Shown: piece after piece, positions 11,401-23,106 of the stretch
Layout: each line of letters starts with the position of its first letter
Position numbering within the stretch: the first letter of the stretch is position 1
Assembly (NCBI GenBank): GCA_030077755.1
Contig: JAQJZZ010000018.1
Location: 1,860,001-1,924,000, forward strand
Source of the DNA: Filosporella fistucella
Taxonomy: Eukaryota; Ascomycota; Leotiomycetes; Helotiales
Length of the DNA stretch: 64,000 nucleotides
Direction: 5' to 3'
Notes under the pieces: generated by a model
The model's input: the letters and a program-made list of their open reading frames with translations, nothing else
Databases searched by the model: none
What the model was told of the DNA's origin: nothing
Made by a program: the position numbers and the translations under genes

Positions 11401-13119
11401 ATGCTGCAGCTCAGCATTCCGTACCTCGGAGTCGCTCTCCTTATCGTGTTGGCTACATACAAGTTCATTATACACCCCACTTTCCTCTCACCACTTTCCA
11501 AGGTCCCGAATGCACATTGGAGCTCCTCAGTTTCACCTCTGTGGATTCTTTGGACTCGATATAAGTTCGTGGAGAATAGGACAGTACATACTGCACACCA
11601 GAAGTATGGACCGATCATTCGACTTGCTCCGAATGAGATCAGCGTGAATGATTTGCAGGGACTTCGGACAGTCTATGCAGGTGGCTTTGAGAAAGGAGAA
11701 TGGTATTCTATATTTGATAATTATGGGTATGATCAGGAAGTTGTTTTGAAATTGGGCATTAATGCTAAATAAACACAGAGTTCCATGCATGTTTTCTTCT
11801 TGGTTCTCACGTCCACACTCTTCTCGAAAACGTATGATGTCAAATATCTATTCAAAGTCTACTATACACAGCTCTCCCGCATTGGTTCGCCAAGCTCAAG
11901 TTATTTTGTACGACCGACTTCTGCCCATCCTGTCCTTGGCGTCTACTCCGCTCAAGTATCCCAATGGAGTGGATATCCATGAAATTTGGAATGCAACAAC
12001 TATGGACTTCATTGCCGCTTATATTTTTGGCCTCAAGAATAGTAGTAATTTTTTGCAAGAGGAGAAGTATCGGAAGCACTGGCTCGGCCTCTATTCCAGT
12101 CGAAAAGAGCACACTTTTTTCAACCAGGAATTGCCTCGACTTACGAGATTTCTCCGAAAACTCCATGTCTACTTAGTGCCCACTTGGGTCGATGATGCAA
12201 ATCGAGAATTGGAAGCTTGGTGCCAGGAACGCTGCGAGTCGACGGCTGCTTATATCAAAAGCGGTGCTGCATTAAATGATAAAGATGCAGGGAATGAGCC
12301 CATGGTATTCAAATCGGTACTTGCTGGAATTGAGAAGGAGAAAAAGGCAAAGGGCGAGCAATCAGTGTTGAGCGATACCACTCTTAAGTACCCTGAACTT
12401 AGCATCGCGAGCGAGATGATCGACCACATTGCTGCTGGTCATGAAACTTCCGGAATTACTCTCACGTATCTGGCTTGGCATCTCTCACAAGATATTCCAC
12501 TACAGGATGCTCTTCGAGCCGAGCTCCTAGCTTTGTCACCAAACATGAAATTTTCATCCGAGAAGAGTATTCCATTGTCCAAAGATCTTGACCAGCTCCC
12601 AATTCTACATGCAGTCTTGATGGAAACCCTGCGACTAGATGCTGCCATTCCTGGTGGGCAACCCCGCATGACTCCTAGTCCTAGCTCTATACTGGGTGGC
12701 TTCGAAATCCCTGGCGGGGTAAGAGTTGGAGCTGCTGCACACAGTGTACACAGAAACGCAGAAGTGTACCCTGAGCCCGATAAATGGGATCATACACGCT
12801 GGATAGATAAGAATGGCTACACGGAGGAACAGAAGCGTGAGAGAGATAGATGGTTCTGGGCGTTCAGCAGTGGTGGGCGAATGTGCGTTGGCAGCAACTT
12901 TGCTATGCATGGTACGTGGTGGCTCTCTATTCCCAAAGAATGCCAATTATGGAATCGCAACTGACAGAGGTATCACTAGAAATCAAACTTGTAGTGGCAG
13001 CTGTTTACTCAAACTTCAGAACTCACATTGTCAATGACGACGGAATTGAGCAGACTGATGGGTACACTTGCGGGCCTAGAAGCAACAAGTTGTTTTTGAG
13101 CTTCGAGAAAGTGGACTAG
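11401..13119 (+). CDS. Cytochrome P450 monooxygenase
   Basis: Haem-thiolate monooxygenase, ER-anchored. Exons 11401-11726, 11779-12911 and 12980-13119 give 532 residues. Introns of 52 and 68 bases are canonical and the phases close. An N-terminal membrane anchor (VALLIVLATYKFII) is followed by the short proline-containing hinge. The I-helix oxygen-binding motif is AAGHETSG, the K-helix ExxR is ETLR, and the haem loop is FSSGGRMCVG with Cys478 as the axial ligand. After the second splice the product continues EIKLVVAAVYSNF, as P450s do. The ATG at 11401 is chosen because it directly precedes the anchor. The family looks like the fungal CYP groups that accompany secondary metabolism, but the substrate cannot be inferred. 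It lies about 780 bases downstream of the aldo-keto reductase on the same strand. Confidence 0.92.
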
Positions 13120-13537
13120 ACGAATATGATTGTCATATCATAAACAAATAAAATCCCTACTTCTTGCAAGGTTCTTATTCGTTCGACGAAAAGCTTGCAA
13201 TTAAGCGGCAGAATCGACAATAATATCAGATTTCTATCGTCGCCTTTTGGACCGGACTTGTAGTATGATTGCCAACCTTGGAACATAGGACCCTGCTTCA
13301 TAGCCTTGCGTTAAGCTTAGAGTGATTCTTAACTAGAAATGTGCAATTCAAAATTGCTGCGAGAAGCTATGATTAGCTGAGAACAAAGGGAAATTAACGA
13401 AGCCCGAATGCGTGGCCGAGTAACAAAGGGGGCACCACGCTGTGTTGAAAATGTCTCATTCCGCACTTCTTTGATCGTCAATTCCAAACCAACAACTCTT
13501 CGTTCCGAAGTGACATGGAGTGGCTACTTAAATTGCA
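13120..13537. other. Intergenic
   Basis: About 420 bases between two plus-strand genes. No feature seen beyond the expected 3' UTR and promoter. Confidence 0.5.
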
Positions 13538-14728
13538 ATGTCGCAGAAATTTTCCCAAAAAGATGCGAACTCCACGCAGAAGGGCATGCAGCAAGATACT
13601 GCAGCTACAATCTGCACTTCCCGAGAGTCAAGTACAAATGAGAACAATCTCGACTCAGCTATAAGTCCTAAGAGCCAGGTGTTTCGGACCCAGAATAAAA
13701 ATCAGAAGTCCAGAAACATCAGAGCACAAATTGACATGTGGACTGTAGAGCACGAGGAAAGGGACAAAGCGATAGAACGTCATTTGGGTTGGATCCGCAA
13801 CCATGAGGGCCGTAGTGGGAAAGAGAGATCGATGTGGATACCTAGCAACTCTGGCCGAAATCAACAATCTGTTGCATTGAAAGCACAGGATGTTCAGTGG
13901 GGCGTATCGATGGTACAAACTCCGACAGAGAACAATGATAAAGCGCCCCTCAATCCCTGGGATGAGGACGGATCACTGGCATTTGGGTACGCGCAGTGTA
14001 TACAAGATGATTATAAGAAAGCCCGACCGAAGAAAAAGGATTCGAAAGAGCCATTGAATAATCTGACGCATCTTGAACTAGATGTAGAAGGGCTCGACGC
14101 GAAGGGGAAACGCCTCCGTGCTCAACGGATATTGGAGGTAAATCTCAACATCAAGAGCGATCATTACGGATTCCCGCGACCAGAGAGGGCTACTATGGAA
14201 ATGAAGCGAACACTTATTCTCAAAGAACCAGAATTTTATTCCTTTCCTCCCATACAGCCACGCCAGAATGAGCCGTGTCTTGGGGTCTTAGCGCAACTTG
14301 CACAGCATGAATTAGATCAGGCAGTTGATGAAAGGAACCATTTCCTGAGAGAAGTTTTCGCGCAGGATGTAGATCATGTACGTAAGAGAAGAGAGAGCAC
14401 GATTGGAGACCATGAGTGGTTATTTCATAAACCGGAGGTATCGATTCGGGGTCCTGATGGGACTGTTCTGAGACTCAGTGAGAGTAGATCCGATGCGACT
14501 GTTGATGGAACGGTGACGCTTTGTCATACAATCACTATTATCCAGATCAGATCGGATGGCAGAAGCCATCTTTTTGATATGCCGATTGCGGGGAGCGAGG
14601 CGGAGAGACAGATTCGAGAGGCGAGGTGGAGAATTTCTTCAGCGGTTGATCGATGTATTGCTACCGGTGCTGCGGAGAGATTTGTGATGGATCTTTGGGT
14701 TGATGGGACGATTCTCCCGAGGAATTGA
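13538..14728 (+). CDS. Hypothetical protein, 396 residues
   Basis: A single open frame with no intron needed. I do not recognise the family. The first 180 residues are polar and charged, with Gln, Asn, Lys and Ser rich stretches (QKFSQKDANSTQKG). The middle contains LELDVEGLDAKGKRLRAQRILEVNLN. The C-terminal 200 residues look folded, with alternating strands (TVTLCHTITIIQIRSDG), a helix (SEAERQIREARWRISSAVDRC) and the end FVMDLWVDGTILPRN. There is no signal peptide or membrane segment, so it is probably intracellular. It lies between a P450 and an RraA-like gene, which by itself says little about its job. Confidence 0.7.
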   Translation: MSQKFSQKDANSTQKGMQQDTAATICTSRESSTNENNLDSAISPKSQVFRTQNKNQKSRNIRAQIDMWTVEHEERDKAIERHLGWIRNHEGRSGKERSMWIPSNSGRNQQSVALKAQDVQWGVSMVQTPTENNDKAPLNPWDEDGSLAFGYAQCIQDDYKKARPKKKDSKEPLNNLTHLELDVEGLDAKGKRLRAQRILEVNLNIKSDHYGFPRPERATMEMKRTLILKEPEFYSFPPIQPRQNEPCLGVLAQLAQHELDQAVDERNHFLREVFAQDVDHVRKRRESTIGDHEWLFHKPEVSIRGPDGTVLRLSESRSDATVDGTVTLCHTITIIQIRSDGRSHLFDMPIAGSEAERQIREARWRISSAVDRCIATGAAERFVMDLWVDGTILPRN

Positions 14729-14960
14729 ATGATTGTATGTAAGAGAGGCTTGAACTTGGTAGGGGGTCTTTGTCGTTATCAGGGTCGACAGGTTTCGCTT
14801 TTGAGATTCGAAACCGTGAACTGCACTATTCTTTCCATTTAGGAACACTTTGGACAGTACGGGATGTCGCAACTGGATGTAAATACGCTCACAATATTGT
14901 CTTTTGGAACGATATAGGAATTATTTCTTGGCAAGGCAGTTGTATTTCGAACACATTGTG

Positions 14961-15760
14961 TTATCCTCTGTGCTTTTTGAATGCTTCCTGCACTGACATA
15001 CCCTTACTAACATCTTCCTTGACCTTATCATCAGCCTGAACGAGTTTCGGGAGAAGAGAGATTGTAGCTGCGAGTTTATCGAGGGGTATCACTACAACCC
15101 CGTTCGTTGTGTCACCAAACACAACGTCCCCAGGATTGACTATGGTTCCGTCGAAATTGAGAGGTACTTGAACAGCATGAGGTTTTGCTTCAAGACCGGT
15201 CCCAACTATAGATGTGGCTCTCGCCCAAATCTGATAAGTATATCAGCTTATTGCGACAACTTGTGATTGGCGTGACGGATTAGAAGGAATTAAACCAAGA
15301 GGCCATTGCTCACAGGCAAACCAGTCCCCCTCAGTTCGACTACATCTCTCACTCTTCCTCTGACAACCACACCCCTCGCATTCAAGACCTTCATTCTAAG
15401 TGCCATGATACCGCCAAGCACAGCACATTTCTGGCCCTCTGCTTGCGTCATGACCACAATTGTATCAGGCTCAGTAAGATCAACCCAATGCTTTCCGTCA
15501 GGTATATTAGATTGAGGACAATCGGCAGGAGGCTGTCCTGATTTTGAAGCCATCATTACTGTTGAGACTGGAGCAGCTATCGTGAACTCGTCCTCCGGGG
15601 AAGCCATTTGAGGTGCTATCAGCTCGAGGTCGGAAAGAAAGCCAGCATTAGGCACTTTGAGTTGTAGCAAGGCATCAGCAATGTCACATGCTGTGTATTT
15701 TGACAAAATTGAAATCTGTTCCTGAGTCGGTGGAGAGGTTGGATCTGGTTGGGTAGCCAT
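14961..15760 (-). CDS. RraA-like / 4-hydroxy-4-methyl-2-oxoglutarate aldolase family protein
   Basis: Two exons, 15760-15296 and 15230-14961, give 244 residues. The 65-base intron begins GTTTAA (a weak donor) and ends TATCAG. The splice joins LPVSNGLL to IWARATSIVGTG. Family signs are the start TACDIADALLQLKVPNAG, the GGIMALRMKVLNARGVVVRG glycine-rich segment with VRDVVEL (the conserved Arg-Asp of the metal/substrate site), then NPGDVVFGDTTNGVVVIP. Members are metal-dependent class II aldolases acting on 4-hydroxy-4-methyl-2-oxoglutarate or oxaloacetate. Bacterial RraA relatives instead bind RNase E. A fungal protein of this kind is more likely an aldolase or decarboxylase. Convergent with the upstream unknown gene. 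Confidence 0.85.
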
Positions 15761-17263
15761 AACTAAAGGTTTTCAACCAAGGTAGGTAGGTTTGCTATAA
15801 GGAAGTTTGACTAGGATGCTTAGGAAAGACAATGAAGTTTCAGGAAAACTCACTTCTCTCATATGAGCATATCGACTCAGAATGAGGTCAAGGACGGATG
15901 AGGAGCTATAATTTGGACGAGCGATGATAGACCTCGGTTATCGCCGCTTTGTGTTGATTATGAAGGTCTTAAAGCAGCCATGAGGTAGATATATGCTTCC
16001 TGCAGAGGTACTTCAGGTTACTTCAGTACTGCTGTAAACTTGCGGCGGAAATTCACACCTAATAAGACATGAATTGATGTACCAGTTGCCTTATCTTCAC
16101 TTTTGCCCACCCCCACGAACCTTCTATGAAGCTTACTCAGATCAGCGTATGCTTCAACCATAGCTCCTCTAAGTACACAATGATAAACTTGCGAGCTTGA
16201 GCAGTAAGACAAAGCGTAGAGTTGATAACTTGGATACATGTTTCTATCCATATATTAGTGAAGAATAATGTATTACCCTTCGAGCTATTTCATTTAGTTC
16301 TGAACTTGTTAGGCTTTTTTATTTCTATTTTGGTATTTATTGTTCCGGATCAATGACTTTGGCATCACCCGTGTTAGTACCAGCACCTAGGTACTTGCAT
16401 ATATCACAGAGGAAATCAAATTCGCTAGTCGTGGGTGCCACGGTGGTTTGGGACCAAATGAACAGTAAAGTGGAAGTCATATTTCTCTCCCTGCTGATGG
16501 CTGAGACGTCCTTCATAGTTGGTACAAAGTCGCCTATGTGACTGTAATTGTATGTACTTGTACACCTGCTTGAAGTTTATCGGACGTTGCACAGTACACC
16601 GATTTCACGGTTCAATTCCACGACGCATGACTGCGTAGAAAGCGAGTATTACTTAAAAACCTCAAAAAAGGCTCTTATCGTGAATCACAAGACGATGTTT
16701 CGTGCTTAGAAATTCGCTTCGTTGGTGGCACCAGATGACGAGGCAAGCCAGGGCCTAACCTTGACGTTACCATTACGGCCCATCCCGCTGCTTAAACCTT
16801 TTCATGTATAAGACTCCATATCTTGACACCTTTGAAACCCTCCCTCGGCCATACACCTTGCTCCGTATCTTACCCGTCCACCTCGGAATCTCCAACACCC
16901 ATCACCTCAGTGCATCACCTTCGAAGCTCCCACATACTGTAATTTAGGAATCTGAGCCGTCTTTTCCCTTCTGGGATAATTCAACGCACCAATCCTGCAG
17001 CTCTAGGCAGAATCTGCCCCTCCGAGCCCTCCTCGCTCCCTATCCGTCCGCTTCCACTTACCCCTCTCATTCAATTCACGGCCAAGCCAGGGAAGATTTC
17101 CAAAGGACGCCATATGCGCCATCTCAAAACTGTCTGTTATTCGTAGCCGTCCTGCTACCCTGCTTCTTGCATACAAGCGATTATCTCCGCGCACCGAAAG
17201 AACGAGTCGAGTCCTGCACCAAAGCAAGCTCATCTCTGCCGTAGAGGCAGCCAACTCTCAATA
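15761..17263. other. Intergenic between divergent genes
   Basis: About 1.5 kb with no supported gene. Several short open frames (for example 16018-16251 minus and 17003-17254 minus) have no recognisable domain. The stretch 16840-17000 is pyrimidine-rich, as in promoters and leaders here. Confidence 0.5.
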
Positions 17264-18248
17264 ATGTCAATCAAGTAAGTTCTTCTCGGGTATAACCTCC
17301 ATCTTGCCGTCTCGCCTGCTCAGAGACCTCTATAAACTTGGCAACATCGATACTATGTATCAATTCCATCAAGAGCAACATTTCTTTGCTTTGCACGCGG
17401 CGCAGGAGCGAGAGCTAAAAGAGAGACATGATAGCTGGGTTATGACATCGCCCGGTGGCTTTGTGAAGTTGCCAAATGAACGAATCCTCCACACATCACC
17501 TCCACGAACAAGTCTCCAGATAACTACCCCGAATACTTTCCCTGGAGCCCAGCCGTTCTCAGCTAAGAGCGATGCTGGAGTTGTCTATATCACAAACCAA
17601 CGGGTACGGAAAATACCCTATCTTTGAAGAGCTTTGCTCATTTTTTTGTAGATTGTCTACCTACCGACTTCGCCAACACCGGAGCTGGAGTCCTTTTCCT
17701 CTCCAATCCTCAATCTGCAAGATAGCTTTGTGCGAGCTCCATTTTTTGGTGCCAATTACTGGACCGCACTGTGCAAGCCAGTTGCCGGTGGAAACATACC
17801 ATCCGCTCATGCAGCGGTTGAAATTCGATTGACGTTTAGGGAGGGAGGTGCATTTGATTTCCATACTTTATTCGAACAAGTGAAGGAGCGGCTATATCAA
17901 GCATACTCTGTGGCGAGAGAAAGTTCGCAGACAAGTTCAGGAGCCGTAGACTTGACAGGTGTTCATTTGGAACAATTGCCGGCGTATGAAGCTGCTCATG
18001 AGGTGGAGGATGATGGTCCGACGATACTGAGCCCGGTTCCTGTCCGTCCAGGCAGAGAAAATACTGCTGATGCTGTGAGGAGCCAACCCGAAAACTCACC
18101 TCCTAAACCAGAGGAGCTCTCGCAGCCAGATGAACCTCCGCCAGGATATGAAGAAGCTCAGGCGCAGGCTGTGGGAATTGATCTTGATCAGAGGTTGAGA
18201 GACGTGGCTGAAAGAGGACGAGATCCTGATGCTACGCCACCGTCATGA
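17264..18248 (+). CDS. WBP2-like (GRAM / PPxY) protein
   Basis: Resembles WW-domain-binding protein 2, an adaptor with an N-terminal GRAM/PH-like fold and C-terminal PY motifs that recruit WW proteins such as Nedd4/Rsp5-type ligases. Exons 17264-17274, 17435-17603 and 17652-18248 give 258 residues. Intron 1 (160 bases) leaves an 11-base first exon and builds MSINWVMTSPGGFVKLPNER, the expected start. Intron 2 joins VYITNQR to IVYLPTSP inside the fold. Next come FVRAPFFGANYWTA and LTFREGGAFDF, both GRAM-like. The tail has EQLPAYEAA and EPPPGYEEA, the latter a PPxY motif, in a Pro/Glu-rich disordered region. The long plus-strand frame starting at 17304 is intron sequence and is not used. Confidence 0.87.
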
Positions 18249-18890
18249 TGGGGCACGCACGGTTATGGCGAATTCGAGGCTCGAATTATCAACTCAAAGC
18301 GGGCATAGGCGGCCATAAGGCGCATTGGGATATTTTTATGAGGTTTACTTTTACGATTGATGATGATGATGGCAGCATGGCGTTCAGGAACCAAGTCACC
18401 TTACACATTGATAGATTGCCTAACCGCAGCAAGAATTTATGAGATTGCATTGAGATCTGTTCTTCTCGAAGTATTCACAGATGACCATATACCTAGAACT
18501 GTTTCCTGAGTTCACTCGCCTCCAAAATTATAGCCAGACTCTTTGGACCAATGAAAAAAGTAGAAACAGCGGAAAACATGCAATGCGAGTTTTCTAATAT
18601 GTACAAGATACCTCCGCCTGCTTTTCACGCCCTCTAAGGCCATAAACACGGTCTCACCTGTAATGCTGGAAAGTAATTGTATTCACACTTCCGAGCTGTT
18701 CGTGATTCCGCACTATCCCGACTTACATAAGCTCAAAATTTCACCGTCCAATCAGAACTCTTCAATGCCAAAGCTCCCATCAAATCGTTCCATCCCAGAT
18801 CGCCGGAACGCAATCTTTACCGCACCTTCATCAACGACACTCCACACCACACCTGTCAATTGAGACTTGTCAATCGAATTGAAGGCAAAT
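18249..18890. other. Intergenic
   Basis: No gene supported. It contains the 3' end of the WBP2-like transcript and the QCR6 promoter and leader. Confidence 0.5.
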
Positions 18891-20140
18891 ATGGGATTGT
18901 TTGATAGCTGGAGCGATATTTTGGAGGCGGCTATGCCATGGAGCGAGGCCAGGGCCGAAGCGCCGAAGGAGGACGATGAGGAGACCAAGGTATGTTTTTC
19001 TGAGTTCTGTTTTTTGTGTGCAGGAGCAGGAATTTGTGTTGGGAATTTGTGTACGGATTCAGGGGGGTGGATATGCTATTGAAACCTGAGAGTGCGTGAT
19101 GGTGGCAGATGCGGATGGGGTGGTAGTGGTGCGAGGGAGGGATTGGAAAATGGCAGAGGGATTTTCTGTCATATCTTATGATTCACAGCTAATGGTTTTG
19201 GTATTAGAACGCCGCTGAAGGAAAGGATGAGGAAGAAGCTGAGTCCAAGGAAGACGAGGAGGAAGAAGAGGAAGAGGAAGACGAGGAGGAGCTCGAGGAT
19301 CCAAAGGACAAGATTGAAGAGGGTGAGTGCAGATTTTTATTCACGGAGTTCAATACCTCACGGATGGCTCGACATACACCAATTATGAGAATGCACGGAT
19401 CTGATGCTATGGCGATTGTTTGATTATCAATTTTAAAATCCGGTCTGGACCCGGGATTACCTCAGAAGGGATTATACTCCTCGATCTGGAACGCTTCTAT
19501 AAACCTGCCCTTATATCTTAGATCGAGTCAAACTTTCTTGCTGTGGAGATTCGAGCGGAAACAGTGAGCTCGGAAGTGGACAATAATGGTTTGTGGTGGC
19601 AATTTGTTGTTGCAAGCAAATACCACTGATGCATCAAAGGAGGCCGAATATCACAGCGAAGGCAACCATAGCCAACTCTTTTGGACCGCTACAGCTTGAC
19701 CAAACCAATTCGCTTCCACCTGCTGTGGCTCACCTCCCGGACATATGGCCTCCAGCTAGCGGTCGACTTTTGCTCCCCCCCTTCCCCCCTCACCCCCCGG
19801 GGTGCTAAGAGAAGGACGCGCATCGATCTCATAAATTGTTCCTTTTCTGGTTGATAGCAGGATTCTGCGACAAGGGTTCAAACCGAAACTAACGAGCTTC
19901 AGAATGCAAGAACTCCAAGGCATGCTCTCCAGCTAAGCACCATTTCGATGAGTGCGTTGAGCGTGTTACTGGTGCCGCAGACGAGAGCGACAAGAAGCAC
20001 CCTGGCGAGGACTGTGTCGAAGAATGTATGTACACAATCCTCTATCTCAAAGGGCATATCACTCACAGCAGACAGTTTTCCACCTTGCTCACTGTGCAAA
20101 TGAGTGCGCTGCACCAAAGCTCTGGGCTGTCCTCAAGTAG
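18891..20140 (+). CDS. QCR6: Ubiquinol-cytochrome c reductase hinge protein (complex III subunit)
   Basis: Acidic hinge subunit of the mitochondrial cytochrome bc1 complex, sitting next to cytochrome c1 in the intermembrane space. Four exons, 18891-18989, 19208-19322, 19903-20025 and 20076-20140, give 133 residues. The product starts MGLFDSWSDILEAAMPW, then has an acidic tract of more than 20 Glu/Asp, then the conserved core: CKNSKACSPAKHHFDECVER, EDCVEEFFHLAHC and the C-terminal APKLWAVLK. The two CX9C-like cysteine pairs of the family are present. Frame and phase close at all three junctions. Oddities are a 218-base first intron and a 580-base second intron, the longest in the window. The coding part is smaller than the introns. 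Expression is expected to be constitutive with other respiratory genes. Confidence 0.93.
19323..19902 (+). other. Unusually long intron of QCR6
   Basis: A 580-base intron starting GTGAGT and ending TTCAG with CTAAC upstream of the acceptor. It carries a C-rich stretch near 19775-19803, with several runs of six to seven C and then GGGG. Other introns here are about 46-220 bases. It has no recognisable RNA gene. Confidence 0.6.
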
Positions 20141-20897
20141 AGGACTTCTCATTCGGTCCAAACTCATGAATGAAATAGATGATGAGGAGATTTGGGTGGA
20201 AGAAGGAGCCTGTACAAACTTTACACCCAAAAACCTGTTTTTGTACTACCGCAATACGCAACAGTTTCGAGAGGTTTTACCTGTAGTATAGAGAAAGCTT
20301 TTAGACGGTACTTCAATTGCTTCTCTGCTAGTGACCCGGAACCGAGACTGTAGTGATATACCGGCAAAGATATCCACGGTCCCCACCTTTTCGCTCTAAT
20401 CTCAGAAGCTGCAAAGGCACCCAATAGACTCTTTTACCTTAGGTAGCCAACCCATATGCCGGGGCTCCACACAATCCATAAAGCGCCAGCAGTATAGCTC
20501 ACTTACCAAAGTTGATGTCCAAGATAAGGTACAGTTTTGTTGCATGGCCTCGGTCTTTCACAAGACAATTATGCAGATCCCATACAAACTTTGGGACCGT
20601 TTTGTTGCAAGTTCTCGGAGGTTGGCATCGCTTTGGGCTCAGTTGATGCCGGCCCTTCCTAATTCGAACACCGCACCACGAGACCTTATCTTGATGTTCC
20701 TGGCTCCCCCTCTCCACATCAATTGTTATATAATTGAACATGCGACCTTCTTGTGAAGGAGGAATACATTTATTCAAGTTTCGGTCAGTTTTAAGCCCTA
20801 CGAGCCACGAGGGTAAGGTGGTAGCGAGGATTGTGTCTGAGCCAGCCATATCAAAATCCGGGGTATCCTCTGTCAGCTTGTGAGATTGTGGGGGGCC
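20141..20897. other. Intergenic
   Basis: No gene supported. Open frames at 20499-20849 minus and 20544-20756 plus overlap and show no domain. Confidence 0.5.
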
Positions 20898-22815
20898 ATG
20901 GCGTCCAAACCTGAGACCAGCGTCGTGAACGCGACAGAATCTGAAAAATCAGGGACATATCAACCTGCGCAGAAGGCCAACAAACCTGGCGCAATTCTGC
21001 CGGATAAATCAGAGCAGCGAGGGGAGACTCTTCCGGGGTGGACGATAATGCGACCGCTCAGAATGAGGGGATTGAAGGGAAAAGGGAGCTCGAGTACTGC
21101 TGGAACATCGAACGCGAACGTAAGCACGAATGCGACGAGAACTGATGTGAAAGATCGGAAGGATAATGGTGAACTCAAGGTCACAGAAACGAATGGCAGC
21201 GGTGACGGATCCCATGGAATAGGAGAGGTCGAGGCTCTTTCAGAAGTCCGCAGTGATGATGGACTGTTGGAGGATGGAAGTAATAGAGGAGCTTCGCAGG
21301 AAAATGGGAGAACACAGCGAGGAGAAAATGGCAGCGGAGCAGACGAGGGGTCCAACAATTCAAGGGAATACAAGGTATATAAGAGAAGGTGGTTTGGGTT
21401 GGTACAACTGGTGTTACTGAATATTATCGTCAGTTGGGATGTAAGTACTTGTGTTCCAGCCAGCCTCATTTCATGCATGGGCTGACAAAACCTGTAGTGG
21501 CTTTCTTTCTCCGCCAACTCGACTACAGCGTCACAGTATTACGATGTCAGCCCAACAGCTATTAACTGGCTGAGTACTGGTTTCTTGTTCGCATTTGTCA
21601 TCGTCTCTCCACTCGTACTTTGGTCCCTCCACCACGGTGGCCCTAAACCAGCTATTATTACAGCATCCCTTCTCATATTGCTAGGCAATTGGATTCGATA
21701 TGGCGCTACTCGTTCAGGAAAACATGGGAGCTTTGGAGGAGTTATGTTTGGTCAGGTATTGACTGGATTGGCCCAGCCGTTTGTTTTATCTGCGCCGACC
21801 AGGTATTCAGACATGTGGTTCACAAATCGGGGAAGAGTTGCTGCCACAGCTATCATGAGTCTGGCAAATCCATTCGGAGGCGCTTTGGCTCAATTGATAG
21901 ACCCGATGTTGGCTTCAAAAGCCGAGCATATTCCAAACATGGTGTTGTACATTGCTATTATAGTAAGCCCTTGTCGTGCAGGAATGAACAACTGACTAAC
22001 TGTTATAGTCTACGGTAGCAACAGTCCCATCATTTTTCATACCAGCTCACCCACCGACTCCAGCGTCAGCATCCGGACACACCCCTAAGCAGCCACTTCT
22101 GCCTTCTATCAAATTTCTTTTAAAATCGCCCGAATTTTACATGATCTTGATACCTTTCTGGTTCTATGTTGGACTTTTCAACAGCATCTCTTCTTTGATC
22201 AACCAACTTCTTCAGCCATACTCATTCACCGAGGATGAAGCTGGAATTGCCGGAGCTCTACTAATTGTTGTTGGCCTTGTCACGTCTGCGGTCACTTCAC
22301 CAATTATCGACAAAACAAAATCCTTCTTGATAGCAATCAAGATACAGGTTCCACTGATTGCTCTTAGCTACTTGGCTTTCACATGGGCTCCACAGACAAG
22401 AAATGTTGGAGCCCCTTATGCTATACTAGCCATTCTTGGTGCAGCATCCTTTAGTCTGGTACCTGTCGTTCTGGAATATCTGGTCGAGCTCACACACCCT
22501 GTTTCTCCTGAAGTCACTAGCACCATATGCTGGACTGGAGGGCAACTACTCGGCGGAATTTTCATCGTGGCATCTGATGCTATGCGTGCACCAGGATCGA
22601 ATGATGGTACTGCCGATGACCACACAACTCGACCTCCAGGAAATATGTACAAAGCCTTGATTCTCCAGACAGTTCTTGCCTTAGTTGTAGTTCCGCTACC
22701 ACTAGCACTAGGCTGTTGTGGTAGAAGCAGAGAAGTCAGACACAGGAGAGTGGAGGCAGATAAGGAGGCCCAGGAGCGGAGAGATATTGAGAGCGGTGTT
22801 CTGACATCCCAGTGA
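20898..22815 (+). CDS. Major facilitator superfamily transporter, FLVCR/SLC49-like
   Basis: Three exons, 20898-21440, 21498-21962 and 22009-22815, give 604 residues. The start in GCCATGG is the first ATG of the frame and has a strong context. Residues 1 to about 155 are hydrophilic, rich in Ser, Gly, Asn and Glu, and probably a cytoplasmic tail. Then follow KRRWFGLVQLVLLNIIVSWDW and about 12 hydrophobic segments. Useful landmarks are INWLSTGFLFAF, GQVLTGLAQPFVLSAP, NRGRVAATAIMSLANPFGG and FYVGLFNSISSLINQLLQPY, all typical of the FLVCR/DIRC2 branch. Animal relatives carry haem, choline or related compounds, and the fungal substrate is not known. The membrane (plasma or vacuolar) cannot be told. 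The C-terminal tail is charged (EADKEAQERRDIES). Confidence 0.87.
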
Positions 22816-23106
22816 TATTATGCATATAGTCTTACGTAGCCTGAATATATATTTTGCTATCCAAACCATCCCCTCCTCACGTTTTAATTCACCCTGATGT
22901 ACCAGTGTACATGAATATGATTCCCGCCACTTACGCTTGCTTCAACTCCTATTGTCTGTACCGAGCATCTGAATCAACATTCTCGCGCACCGGTTCAGAT
23001 GGATAACAATCTGCTTGGATCCGCTTCTCAGTGCTCTATAAATATTCTGGCATCACAGCCTAGTAATGCTTCCACACCAAGTCATTGTTAACTTACGCAT
23101 ATCACC

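Noticed and set aside
17304..17627. Plus-strand frame giving a 107-residue protein upstream of the WBP2-like core
   Set aside because: Its first part is intron 1. The true N-terminus comes from the 11-base exon at 17264, which yields MSINWVM.
20960..21517. 185-codon minus-strand frame opposite the MFS N-terminus
   Set aside because: Shadow of the Ser/Gly-rich N-terminal tail; it has no start context and no family signs.
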